NCBI RefSeq assembly: GCF_937921625.1
Contig: NZ_CAKZTI010000028.1
Location: 25,692 to 89,691 of the forward strand
Source: an uncultured Campylobacter sp.
GTDB taxonomy: Bacteria > Campylobacterota > Campylobacteria > Campylobacterales > Campylobacteraceae
Direction of reading: 5' to 3'
DNA length: 64,000 nt
Below the pieces are notes generated by a model. That model was given only the letters and a program-made list of their open reading frames with translations. It was not told the origin of the DNA and searched no databases. This document shows positions 51,840 through 59,923 of this stretch, piece after piece. Position 1 is the first letter of the stretch, and each line of letters opens with the position of its first letter. The position numbers were made by a program, and so were the translations under genes.

Positions 51840-52801
51840 GGCTCGTAGAGAGCTTTTTAAGTATCCAAGGCGAGGGCAAATATGCAGGCAGGCTCGCATA
51901 TTTCTTTCGCTTTGCGGGCTGTAATCTGCGCTGCGAGGGCTTCGGCGGCGAGCGTATTTCGCCGAAGACCGGCGAGATCTTGCGCGGTTGCGATACGATC
52001 CGCGCGGTTTTTACGAGCCACTTCGAGCACGAAGAAATTTTAAATTTATCGCAGCTTTTGAATAAAATTCCAAATTTATCAGGTTTGTCCTGTTTCGCAC
52101 CCGCATGCTCTGCGCCGGGTTTTTGCGCCGCCGAGTCTTTTTCTGAAAGCAATACGTTAAATTCCGTCGCCGCACAAACGCCTCCCCGTCCAAACGGTAA
52201 CGCAGAAAAATCTTTAAATTTAACGAGCGAAAATTCTTTAAATTTCGCAGCGCAGAATTCTTTAAATTTAGATCCGCAAAGCGCTGCCACGTCGCAGAGC
52301 GCTGAGCTTTATCAAAAGCCGATCGTCGTTATCACCGGCGGCGAGCCGATGTTACATCATAAAGAGGCGCTATTTTACGAGTTCGTCTGCGAGCTGCTCG
52401 CGTGCGGACACGCGGTGCATTTTGAGACCAACGGCACGATTTTAGTGGATTTTGAAAAATTCCCCGTCTACAAAAACTGCGTCTTTGCGGTCTCGCCTAA
52501 GCTTTCAAACTCCGCCGAGCCGCGCGAACGCAGGTTAAACTTCGCCGCGCTGCGAAGCTTAAGGCAAAACGCAAAAGATAGTTTTTACAAGTTCGTCATC
52601 TCGCCCGAGTTTGACGCGCAGCCCGAGATTAGAGAAATTTTAGCGGTGTGCGGCGGCGAGGTTTATTGTATGCCGCGCGGCGCAGATCGTCGCGAGCTGG
52701 AAAGTGGCGCGCAATTTTGCGTGGATTTTTGCCTAAAAAACGGCTATAATTACTCCGATCGCCTGCACATTAGAATTTGGGGCGAGAAGGATGGGGTATG
52801 A
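51836..52801 (+). CDS. queE: 7-carboxy-7-deazaguanine synthase QueE with atypical cluster spacing and an insert
   Basis: Radical SAM enzyme of queuosine synthesis, making CDG from carboxytetrahydropterin (the QueD product). 321 aa, long for the family. SFLSIQGEGKYAGRLAYF starts it. Cluster Cys are CNLRC and then GCDT 18 residues later (CX3CX18C) instead of CX3CX2C. A hydrophilic Ser/Asn-rich stretch (about residues 68-160) with ENSLNFAAQNSLNL repeats precedes VVITGGEPMLH. DNA 52035-52275 of this stretch is full of RAATTY. It overlaps moaA and queD by four bases. Confidence 0.9.
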   Translation: MRLVESFLSIQGEGKYAGRLAYFFRFAGCNLRCEGFGGERISPKTGEILRGCDTIRAVFTSHFEHEEILNLSQLLNKIPNLSGLSCFAPACSAPGFCAAESFSESNTLNSVAAQTPPRPNGNAEKSLNLTSENSLNFAAQNSLNLDPQSAATSQSAELYQKPIVVITGGEPMLHHKEALFYEFVCELLACGHAVHFETNGTILVDFEKFPVYKNCVFAVSPKLSNSAEPRERRLNFAALRSLRQNAKDSFYKFVISPEFDAQPEIREILAVCGGEVYCMPRGADRRELESGAQFCVDFCLKNGYNYSDRLHIRIWGEKDGV

Positions 52802-53379
52802 TAATTAGGAAATTATACGAATTCGAAAACGCTCACATCGTGCGCCTGTGCGGTTCGAAGCGGTGCCGCACGAGCATCCACGGCCACTCCTACAGATGCG
52901 AAATTTTACTTAGCTCAAATTTTTTGGATGAGGCGGGGATGGTTTATGACTTCGGCTATATGAAGCTCGGTATTCGCGAGCTTATCGATAGTTTCGACCA
53001 CGCTACGACGATCTATGCGCGCGATGATGCGAGCTATATCGCGGATCTTAAAAAACACAGCGCGCGCTGGGTACAGATACCGCTAAATCCGAGCGCAGAG
53101 CAGTTTTGTAGAATTTTTTTCGTTCTAATCGACCGACTTTTGAGCCTAACTCAGATGCAAAACGGCGAGCGCGAAGTAAAGCTTCACAGCGTCATCGTGC
53201 ACGAAACGGCCACCGGCTACGCGCAGTGCTTCCGCGAGGATGCCTATAACGCGCAGATGGGCGAGATCGCGCTGGATGAGATAGAATTCTCGTCCGCCGT
53301 GCGCGAGGAGTGGAGGCAGCCCGAGCTTTGGCAAAAGCTTCTACGCGGTGAAAAAATCATCTATCCAAAGGACTGCTGA
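52798..53379 (+). CDS. queD: 6-carboxytetrahydropterin synthase QueD
   Basis: Makes 6-carboxytetrahydropterin from dihydroneopterin triphosphate, upstream of QueE. 193 aa. The ATG at 52798 overlaps the queE stop; the longer frame from 52777 is rejected. Zinc ligands are in SIHGHSYRC; FDHATTIYARDD is also typical, and a catalytic Glu is in IVHETATGYAQC. Longer than E. coli QueD (121 aa), with an epsilonproteobacterial C-terminal extension. Confidence 0.92.
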   Translation: MIIRKLYEFENAHIVRLCGSKRCRTSIHGHSYRCEILLSSNFLDEAGMVYDFGYMKLGIRELIDSFDHATTIYARDDASYIADLKKHSARWVQIPLNPSAEQFCRIFFVLIDRLLSLTQMQNGEREVKLHSVIVHETATGYAQCFREDAYNAQMGEIALDEIEFSSAVREEWRQPELWQKLLRGEKIIYPKDC

Positions 53380-53600
53380 TGAGAAATTTCTTTAAATTTG
53401 GCGCGGGTTTTGTGCGCGTTTTTGCCGCGTGCGCGATCTTTGTCTGCGCGCTTGCTTTGGGCGGTTGCGACGATGAGAAAAAGGACGCCTTGCAAAAGCC
53501 GCCGGTGGATAGCGAGGTGCCGAAGGACGTACCTATCGCGCCTAGCGAGCCCAAAGTCGATATAAACGCCGATATGCCGCCGCTTCCGGTGACGGAATAA
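53379..53600 (+). CDS. Small Pro-rich lipoprotein
   Basis: 73 aa: basic N-terminus, hydrophobic core and lipobox ALGGC (Cys30), then a short Pro/Asp-rich mature tail (PPVDSEVPKDVPIAPSEPK) ending PLPVTE. No folded domain. Starts on the last base of queD, so probably co-transcribed. Function unknown. Confidence 0.7.
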   Translation: MRNFFKFGAGFVRVFAACAIFVCALALGGCDDEKKDALQKPPVDSEVPKDVPIAPSEPKVDINADMPPLPVTE

Positions 53601-53977
53601 GGTGGAGCGTTGAAAAATCTGCGCCTAAATTTGAAAATTTTTAAAATTTGCGTTATTCGTATGCGGCGCGTAAGCGCGATTTTAGCGTCATTTTTACCCG
53701 TGCGATCTGCGCAAAGAAATTTTAAATTTTATAAAGCTCTATCCGCAAAATTTTATTCTTGGCGCGAGAGATACGGCGCGAAATCGGGGTTGAACGCGCA
53801 CGCGGTAAATTTTGGCGCAATAAATAGCCGCGGTCGCTTTGAAGAGTTTTTAAAATTTCAAAGGCGCGGAACAGGTCTGTTTGATCTCGCGCCGAAAAAA
53901 TTTGCGTTGAAATTCGGTCGTTTCGGCTCTAGCCGCGCAAAATTTTATTTCGCGAATTTAACTCCCTGGCGGAAGTG
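53601..53977 (+). other. 377-bp region with a doubtful 122-codon open frame (53610-53978)
   Basis: An open frame begins with TTG at 53610, without a ribosome site. Its product is Lys/Arg/Phe-rich (KFYKALSAKF, KFALKFGRF), as expected from translating AAATTT/AAATTTT-rich DNA and unlike real neighbours. I do not count it as a gene. The region could be another RAATTY-rich spacer. Confidence 0.5.
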
Positions 53978-54460
53978 ATGGATTATCTGTATCAAAGCGC
54001 CCTGGGTTTTCATAAATTTTTCGCGCTAGCTGCGGCGATTTTAACGATAATTTATCTGATTTTTACCCAGCTTAAGATCGACGCGGTGGCGGAATTTTGC
54101 CCTCGCAGCGAGGCTTTAAATTCCGCCGTCTCCGCGCCGCAAGCTGAAAATTTAAAGCAAAAGAGCAGATCTGGGCTTAGATTTCTTAGGCGCATCAGGC
54201 TGTTTTTGCCGATATATTATGCGACTCTCGCGGCGCTGATAATTAGCGGAAGCGTGATGCTGCCGGTGCTGCGCTTTGATATGAGCTTTAAAATTTACTT
54301 TATGGCGGTCGGATCGCTAGCGATGATCGCGCTTAGCGCGGTATCGTACAAACGGCTGAAAATAGCGTATCTAAGTCAAAACTTTGCGCCGTATCAGCGT
54401 AAAATGCGGCTGATTTTGGGGCTAAACTTAGCGATAATTTTGATAGCGAGTGTTATTTGA
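53978..54460 (+). CDS. Hypothetical integral membrane protein
   Basis: 160 aa with four predicted helices (FFALAAAILTIIYLIFTQL, FLPIYYATLAALIISGSVM, IYFMAVGSLAMIALSAVSY, LILGLNLAIILIASVI). A hydrophilic loop after helix 1 (about residues 35-68) is Ser/Asn/Ala-rich and may be a smaller version of the inserts in neighbouring genes. ATG at 53978; the stop overlaps rsmE. No function assigned. Confidence 0.78.
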   Translation: MDYLYQSALGFHKFFALAAAILTIIYLIFTQLKIDAVAEFCPRSEALNSAVSAPQAENLKQKSRSGLRFLRRIRLFLPIYYATLAALIISGSVMLPVLRFDMSFKIYFMAVGSLAMIALSAVSYKRLKIAYLSQNFAPYQRKMRLILGLNLAIILIASVI

Positions 54461-55116
54461 TGGTATATTTTTACGATAAGCTTGCAGGCGAACAGAGCCT
54501 AGTTTTGCAGAATGATCAGTTTTTGCACCTAAAGGCCAGGCGAGCAAGGGCTGGTGAGCGCATAGACGTGCGCAATCTTGAGGACGGGGCGAGTTATCTA
54601 TATGAGATCGCCGAAATTTCGCGCAAAGGCACGGCTCTGAATTTGGTTTTTAAAAGCTCCGTTTTTACGCCGAGCCACGATTTTTGCGTCGCTTGGGCGG
54701 TCGTCGAGAGCGCCGTGATCGAAAAGAGCCTGCCTGCGCTAAACGAGATGGGCGTCGGGCGGCTTGTTTTGGTCTATGCCGATCTGTCGCAGAAAAACGT
54801 GCGGCTCGATCCGCAGAGGATGAAGCGGATTTTGATCAACTCGTCGCAGCAATGCGGGCGAAATTCCATCATGCAGATCGAGGTTTTGGGCGGCTCGGAC
54901 GAGCTCGCGCAAAGGTATGAAAACGTAAGCCTGATCGATTTTGGCGGCAAGAACATCGACATTTTCGGCGGCGATGAGATCGCCTTCATCGGCCCGGAGG
55001 GCGGGTTTTCGCCGCGCGAAAGGGAGAAATTTAAAAACGCCTATGCGCTTAATAGTCCATATATTTTGCGCTCAAACACCGCGCTGATCGCAACTTGCGC
55101 GAAGTTGATCTTTTAA
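54460..55116 (+). CDS. rsmE: 16S rRNA (U1498-N3) methyltransferase RsmE
   Basis: 218 aa SPOUT methyltransferase: N-terminal PUA-like part (QFLHLKARRARAGERI), then the knotted domain with FIGPEGGFSPREREKF and the C-terminal LRSNTALIA (usually LRTETA). The ATG at 54460 overlaps the previous stop; TTG at 54457 is less likely. SSQQCGRNSIMQI corresponds to the family EQSGR region. Confidence 0.92.
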   Translation: MVYFYDKLAGEQSLVLQNDQFLHLKARRARAGERIDVRNLEDGASYLYEIAEISRKGTALNLVFKSSVFTPSHDFCVAWAVVESAVIEKSLPALNEMGVGRLVLVYADLSQKNVRLDPQRMKRILINSSQQCGRNSIMQIEVLGGSDELAQRYENVSLIDFGGKNIDIFGGDEIAFIGPEGGFSPREREKFKNAYALNSPYILRSNTALIATCAKLIF

Positions 55117-55133
55117 GCGCTCAGTAAATTTTA

Positions 55134-55161
55134 AAATTTAAAAGCCGTGCGCTTTAAATTT
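55134..55161 (+). terminator. Possible terminator after rsmE
   Basis: AAATTTAAAAGC pairs with GCTTTAAATTT (one bulge), 5-base loop, followed by TTGG. AT-rich stem, tentative. Confidence 0.35.
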
Positions 55162-55405
55162 TGGAATTTAAAATTTGCTCTGCGCGATCCGCTATGTTTA
55201 TAGACGGCTTAACGCACGACGCGTATTTGCCGCGGCGTATATTCGCGCGCTGTATTTTGCACGCCGCAGTAAATCAAAATTTTACCCGCAAAGCAGGCTA
55301 AATTTTAAAATTTCGCGTCCAAAAAAGCATATTCAAAAAGAAAATCCACGCTTTGCCGAGAGTTTTTAAAAACCCTTTAAATTTGCTTTTTAGATAAAAA
55401 AGTTG

Positions 55406-55411
55406 TATAAT
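55406..55411 (+). promoter_or_regulatory. -10 box for rpmE
   Basis: TATAAT preceded by AAAAAGTTG, 35 bases before the rpmE ATG; good Campylobacter-type promoter. Confidence 0.6.
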
Positions 55412-55445
55412 CGTTGCCTTTTAAAATCATCAAAAAGGATTAAAA

Positions 55446-55646
55446 ATGAAAAAAGATATTCACCCAAACTTTGTCGAAACGACCGTTACCTGCGCTTGCG
55501 GCAACACTTTTAAAACGCGCTCGAACAAGCCTGAGATCCGCGTCGATATCTGCTCCAATTGCCATCCGTTTTTCACCGGCAGCGAGAAGATCGTAGATAG
55601 CGCGGGCCGCGTCGAGAAATTTAAGCAAAAATATGGAATGAAATAG
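55446..55646 (+). CDS. rpmE: 50S ribosomal protein L31, zinc form
   Basis: 66 aa. Zn-type L31 with Cys in CACG and the pair in CSNC, followed by HPFFTGSEKIVDSAGRVEKF. AAAAGGA site before the ATG. Directly followed by rsmI, so a ribosomal protein leads a set of rRNA-modification genes. Confidence 0.97.
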   Translation: MKKDIHPNFVETTVTCACGNTFKTRSNKPEIRVDICSNCHPFFTGSEKIVDSAGRVEKFKQKYGMK

Positions 55647-56462
55647 TTGCTATATCTCATTCCTACGCCGATAGGAAATCTAAGCGATATCTCGAGCCGC
55701 GCGCTTGAGGTATTGCAAAGCTGCGAAATCCTAATCTGCGAGGATACGAGGGTTTCAAAAAAACTTCTAAACTTATTATCCGATAAATTTCAAATTTCAT
55801 TTAAAATTTCACAGTTTTACTCTCTGCACACGCACAACGAAGCGGAGTTTTTCGCGAGTTTTGATGTGGCGCTTTTGCGCGAAAAAGCTTGCGCATACGT
55901 AAGCGACGCCGGCATGCCCTGCATCAGCGATCCGGGAATTGCGCTCGTAAAATTTGCGCAACGAAACGGCGTGCCTTACGAAGTGCTTAGCGGCGCAAAC
56001 GCTCTGCTGCTCGCAGCCGCCGCAAGCGGGCTAGTGGAGAAAGAATTTAGCTTTTTAGGCTTTTTGAATAATGACGGCGCACAGCGAAAACCTCAGATCC
56101 TAAATTTGATGCAGAGCCCCTATCCATGCGTGCTATATGAATCCCCGAAGCGCGTGGTAAAGCTAATAGAGCAGATCGCAGGGATCGACGCGCAGCGCAA
56201 AATTTTTGCGATTAAGGAAGCTACGAAAAAATTTGAAACAAAATTTTTCGGTAGCGCAGCAGAGGTCCTGCTAGAGCTAAAAAGCGCAAATTTAAACGGC
56301 GAATGGTGCGTCGTGATTGACGGCGCAGGCGAAAAGAGCTTTGAAAAAATCACGCAAGAAGATATTCTGTCGCTTGAGATCGCGCCGAAAATAAAAGCAA
56401 AACTACTCTCAAAAATTAGCGGCGAACCTGCCAAAGAAATATATAAAAATTTGATACGCTAA
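55647..56462 (+). CDS. rsmI: 16S rRNA (C1402-2'-O) methyltransferase RsmI
   Basis: 271 aa. Starts with TTG immediately after the rpmE stop; no other start leaves the N-terminus LYLIPTPIGNLSDISSRAL complete. CEDTRVSKKLL, YVSDAGMPCISDPG and LYESPKRVVKLIEQI are family motifs. The tight join to rpmE suggests coupled translation from a weak start. Confidence 0.92.
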   Translation: MLYLIPTPIGNLSDISSRALEVLQSCEILICEDTRVSKKLLNLLSDKFQISFKISQFYSLHTHNEAEFFASFDVALLREKACAYVSDAGMPCISDPGIALVKFAQRNGVPYEVLSGANALLLAAAASGLVEKEFSFLGFLNNDGAQRKPQILNLMQSPYPCVLYESPKRVVKLIEQIAGIDAQRKIFAIKEATKKFETKFFGSAAEVLLELKSANLNGEWCVVIDGAGEKSFEKITQEDILSLEIAPKIKAKLLSKISGEPAKEIYKNLIR

Positions 56463-56497
56463 GTCATATTTTAACCGTTTTTCGCTAAAATCCCAAA

Positions 56498-57199
56498 ATG
56501 ATTATTTACGGCAAGCAGCTGTTTTTGCACCTTTTAAACCGGCATCCGCAGAAATTTATCCGCATCATCCTTGCTAAGGAGTGCGAGAAAGAAATTTTTA
56601 AAAAGATCGCCGCGACCGGCGTAAAGATCGAGCGCGCCGATGCGAAAAAAGCTCAAGCCCTCGCTCGCGGAGGCAACCATCAAGGCTTCTTGGCCGAGGT
56701 GGAGGAGTTTAGCTTCGGCGATCTTGCTAGCGTCAAAGACGATAAATTCGTGCCGATCCTTTATGGGCTTACCGACGTCGGGAACATCGGCGCGATAATG
56801 CGCAGCGCCTATGCTTTGGGCACGGACAGCGTGATCGTCGTCGCAAATAATCTAAATATGGCGGGCGTAGTGCGCGCAAGCTCGGGCGCGGCGTATGAGC
56901 TAAACGTCGTTAAGGTCGCAGACGGGCTTAGCGTGCTAAATGAGCTTAAACAAAGCGGCTTTGAAATTTACGCCGCGAGTGCGGGCGGGACGAACTTTAA
57001 GGAGTTAAAGCTCGGCGCGAAAAACGCGCTCGTAATGGGGAACGAAGAAGAGGGGATACCTGCTAGGGCGCTTAAAAAATGCGACCGCGCGGTATCTATA
57101 AAGATGCGCGAAGGCTGGGATTCGCTTAACGTAAGCGCGGCATTTGCGATATTATGCGATGGAATTTTAAATGGAAGAAATAAAAGAGAAGTTAAATAA
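56498..57199 (+). CDS. rlmB: 23S rRNA 2'-O-methyltransferase, SpoU/TrmH family (RlmB-like)
   Basis: 233 aa. N-terminal substrate-binding part (IIYGKQLFLHLL) then the SPOUT domain: GLTDVGNIGAIMRSAYALG, MGNEEEGIP and LNVSAAFAIL. Likely methylates G2251 of 23S rRNA, but SpoU paralogues are hard to tell apart. It overlaps the following gene by 29 bases. Confidence 0.87.
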   Translation: MIIYGKQLFLHLLNRHPQKFIRIILAKECEKEIFKKIAATGVKIERADAKKAQALARGGNHQGFLAEVEEFSFGDLASVKDDKFVPILYGLTDVGNIGAIMRSAYALGTDSVIVVANNLNMAGVVRASSGAAYELNVVKVADGLSVLNELKQSGFEIYAASAGGTNFKELKLGAKNALVMGNEEEGIPARALKKCDRAVSIKMREGWDSLNVSAAFAILCDGILNGRNKREVK

Positions 57200-58190
57200 T
57201 ACGGACGAGCAGGCGGAACAAACCGAGAAGCCGGAGCAAACACAGCAGCCAAAAAGCAGCGATCTGGATAAATTAAAATCTATGGATCTGATCGAGATAG
57301 CGCGTACTACGCGCATCGACGCGCAAAATTTAGAATATATCATCAACAAAGACTTCGAAAAACTTGCAAATTTTAACGTGAAGGGCTACATTAAAATTTT
57401 AGAGCGCGAGTTCGGGCTGGATCTATCGGACTGGCTTAGCGAGTTTGAGAGCGCCAAAGCGAGCTTTGCGCCCGTTAAAAAGGCCAAAGTCGAGCAGGTC
57501 TATGGTCAAAGGGTTAGCCCTAACAAAAGCAGCAGCGGCTGGCTTTTATGGCTGCTTGCAATGGTATTAATCATAGGCGCAATCTTTTATTTCGGACTTT
57601 ATAAAAGCTTCGGCGAATTTTTGGGCTCGCTTTTATGGGAACAAAACAAAACCACCTACTCGGACGCTCCAATCGTAAATAACACTCAAAAAAAGCTTGA
57701 AAACATCGGTATCGACGTCGTTTCGCATAATGTTACGGAGGATAAATTCGCCATCAAAACGGATGTAAATGCGGCTTTGGCGGCGGATGAAAATTTAAGC
57801 TCTCTAAATGCGCTGGACCGCTCCATAAGAATCGAGCGCGCGAGTGCCAAAACGGAGGAAAATTCCACCGACGAAAACGCCACGCAAAGCGCACCTGCGC
57901 CCAGCAAGGATATCGTGCTTAATCCGCGAGGCAAAATGTGGATAGGCGTCATCGATCTAAAAAGCGGCAAGAAGCGCGAGATGGTCATCAATGCCCCTTA
58001 TGTCGTCGCTTCGCAAGGAGACGAGGATCTGCTCATCGCCACCGGGCACGGAATGTTTGAGGTCGGCAAGGCGGACGGCAATGTGAGCTTCAACGAAAAA
58101 AATACTCAAAAGCTCCGCGTCAAAGACGGCAACGTCACTAAAATTTCAACCGACGAGTTTCTGCGCCTAAACAAGGGCAAGAAGTGGTAA
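57171..58190 (+). CDS. RodZ-like bitopic membrane protein with N-terminal helix-turn-helix
   Basis: 339 aa. Acidic/Gln-rich start, then a helix-turn-helix-like cytoplasmic part (IEIARTTRIDAQNLEYIINK, about 40-75), one membrane helix at about residues 121-143 (WLLWLLAMVLIIGAIFYFGL) and a periplasmic domain with an ENSTDENATQS linker. The architecture is that of RodZ, a partner of MreB, although the HTH is divergent. Overlaps rlmB; terminal gene before a 527-bp gap. Confidence 0.7.
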   Translation: MEEIKEKLNNTDEQAEQTEKPEQTQQPKSSDLDKLKSMDLIEIARTTRIDAQNLEYIINKDFEKLANFNVKGYIKILEREFGLDLSDWLSEFESAKASFAPVKKAKVEQVYGQRVSPNKSSSGWLLWLLAMVLIIGAIFYFGLYKSFGEFLGSLLWEQNKTTYSDAPIVNNTQKKLENIGIDVVSHNVTEDKFAIKTDVNAALAADENLSSLNALDRSIRIERASAKTEENSTDENATQSAPAPSKDIVLNPRGKMWIGVIDLKSGKKREMVINAPYVVASQGDEDLLIATGHGMFEVGKADGNVSFNEKNTQKLRVKDGNVTKISTDEFLRLNKGKKW

Positions 58191-58717
58191 AAGATCCGCT
58201 CTCGTGCGAGGTTTTTTGCTCGTAGAATTTTGCCGCAGAGGACAGAGGGTAAAATTTCAGCTCGCTATGGTGCGCAGTTTAAATTTAAACCCGCGAGCGT
58301 AAATTTAAAGGTTTGAACCGCGCCACCTTGGATAAAATTTTAAGCGGCGTAGGTAAAATTAACGGTGCGGATAAAATTTCAAGCGTTGCGGCCGCTTGAG
58401 GTAGCGCGGTAAATTTAAAGAGCATCGTTCGAGGACGCAGCGTAAAAACGGCAACTTTGATCGTTATTGTTTTGATCGGACGTAAATTTAAACAGCGCCG
58501 CAAAGTGTCAACGCGCTAAATTTAAACGATCAATGCCTCGGCGGTTTTAAAATTTTAGCGAGGTAAAAGTTTAAATTGCCCGAGCAATATAAAAAGCGCC
58601 GCCGCATCGACGCTAAGGCTTGAAATTTTGCCTCCGTGCGGCACGAGCAGATCGCGGCGCTTAAGATGTAAAATTTTAAATAAAGCTTGAAAATTACTTT
58701 AAGATAAGAGGTTTGAG
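58191..58717. other. 527-bp intergenic region dense in AAATTT/RAATTY words
   Basis: No gene recognised on either strand. GATAAAATTTT(A)AGCG, GTAAATTTAAA and related words recur roughly every 30-50 bases. I count about a dozen RAATTY sites. It resembles the DNA of the inserts in nuoI, nuoN and queE. Confidence 0.55.
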
Positions 58718-59923
58718 ATGTTTGACGAAATCCGTTTTTCAAAGATCGAGCGTTTGCCAAATTACGTTTTTGCCGAGGTTAACGCCATAAAAATGGCTGC
58801 ACGCAGAGCCGGCGAGGATATAATCGATTTTTCGATGGGCAATCCCGACGGCAGGACGCCGCAGCATATAATCGACAAGCTTTGCGAAAGCGCGCAAAAG
58901 GACAAGACGCACGGTTACTCCGTAAGCCAGGGCATCTACAAGCTGCGACTTGCGTGCGCGAATTGGTATAAGCGCAAATACGGCGTGATCTTGGATCCGG
59001 AAAGCGAGATCGTCGCCGTGATGGGCTCTAAGGAGGGCTTCGTGCATCTAACTAGCGCGATCGTAAATCCGGGTGATGTCGCGGTGGTGCCCGATCCTGC
59101 ATATCCGATCCACACTCAAGCCTTCATCATCGCGGGCGGTAATGTCGTTAAAATCCCGCTTGCCTATGATGAGAATTTAAATTTTAATGAGAATAAATTT
59201 TTCATCGATCTGCAAAAAACCTTCGACGAGAGCATTCCGCGCCCAAAATACGTCGTCGTAAATTTCCCGCATAACCCTACCACCGTCGTCGTGCAAAAGA
59301 GCTTCTACGAGCGGCTCGTGGCGATGGCACGGCAGGAACGGTTTTATATCATCAGCGATATCGCTTACGCAGAGATCGCTTTTGACGATTACAAAACGCC
59401 GTCCATTTTTGAGGTTCAGGGTGCGAAGGACGTCGCAGTTGAGGCGTACACGCTCTCTAAAAGCTACAATATGGCGGGCTGGCGCGTGGGTTTTGTTAGC
59501 GGTAATAAAAAGCTCGTCGCCGCGCTTAAAAAGATCAAATCTTGGTTTGATTACGGTATGTTTACGCCGATACAAGTAGCCGCCACGATCGCGCTGGACG
59601 GGCCGCAAGAGTGCGTAGAGGATATCCGCGCGACCTATCAGAAGCGTAGGAATTTTTTGATCGACGCTTTTGCGGACGCGGGCTGGCAGATCGCTAAACC
59701 TAGCGCGTCGATGTTTGCGTGGGCGAAATTACCGCCCGCGGCGGCTCATCTAAGAAGCATGGAGTTTTCCAAGCAGCTTCTTACCAAGGCGTGCGTCGCC
59801 GTAAGCCCGGGCGTCGGCTTTGGCGCGGCGGGAGACGATTACGTGCGAATCGCTTTTATCGAAAACGAAAATAGAACCCGCCAGGCCGCTAGAAATATAA
59901 AAAAATATTTGAAAGAGATCTGA
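58718..59923 (+). CDS. PLP-dependent aminotransferase (class I/II, alanine/LL-DAP aminotransferase-like)
   Basis: 401 aa. DFSMGNPDGRTP at the N-terminus, FPHNPTTVV for cofactor and substrate, and the PLP lysine in YTLSKSYNMAGWRVGF. In this position, before hom, C. jejuni has a homologous aminotransferase. Candidates include alanine or aspartate-family transamination or LL-diaminopimelate aminotransferase; the exact substrate is not fixed by sequence. Stop and hom start touch at 59923. Confidence 0.88.
   Translation: MFDEIRFSKIERLPNYVFAEVNAIKMAARRAGEDIIDFSMGNPDGRTPQHIIDKLCESAQKDKTHGYSVSQGIYKLRLACANWYKRKYGVILDPESEIVAVMGSKEGFVHLTSAIVNPGDVAVVPDPAYPIHTQAFIIAGGNVVKIPLAYDENLNFNENKFFIDLQKTFDESIPRPKYVVVNFPHNPTTVVVQKSFYERLVAMARQERFYIISDIAYAEIAFDDYKTPSIFEVQGAKDVAVEAYTLSKSYNMAGWRVGFVSGNKKLVAALKKIKSWFDYGMFTPIQVAATIALDGPQECVEDIRATYQKRRNFLIDAFADAGWQIAKPSASMFAWAKLPPAAAHLRSMEFSKQLLTKACVAVSPGVGFGAAGDDYVRIAFIENENRTRQAARNIKKYLKEI

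Larger units (their letters stand above)
55117..55445. other. 329-bp intergenic region before rpmE
   Basis: No gene seen. An imperfect hairpin (55134-55145 with 55151-55161) just after rsmE may be a terminator. Several AAATTT words follow, then the rpmE promoter. Confidence 0.5.

Noticed and set aside
53610..53978. 122-codon open frame with TTG start
   Set aside because: No ribosome site, and the Lys/Phe/Arg-rich product is what AAATTT-rich DNA gives by chance.
58201..58217. CTCG-TG-CGAG followed by six T, as a terminator after the RodZ-like gene
   Set aside because: Only a 4-bp stem with a two-base loop; too weak to call.
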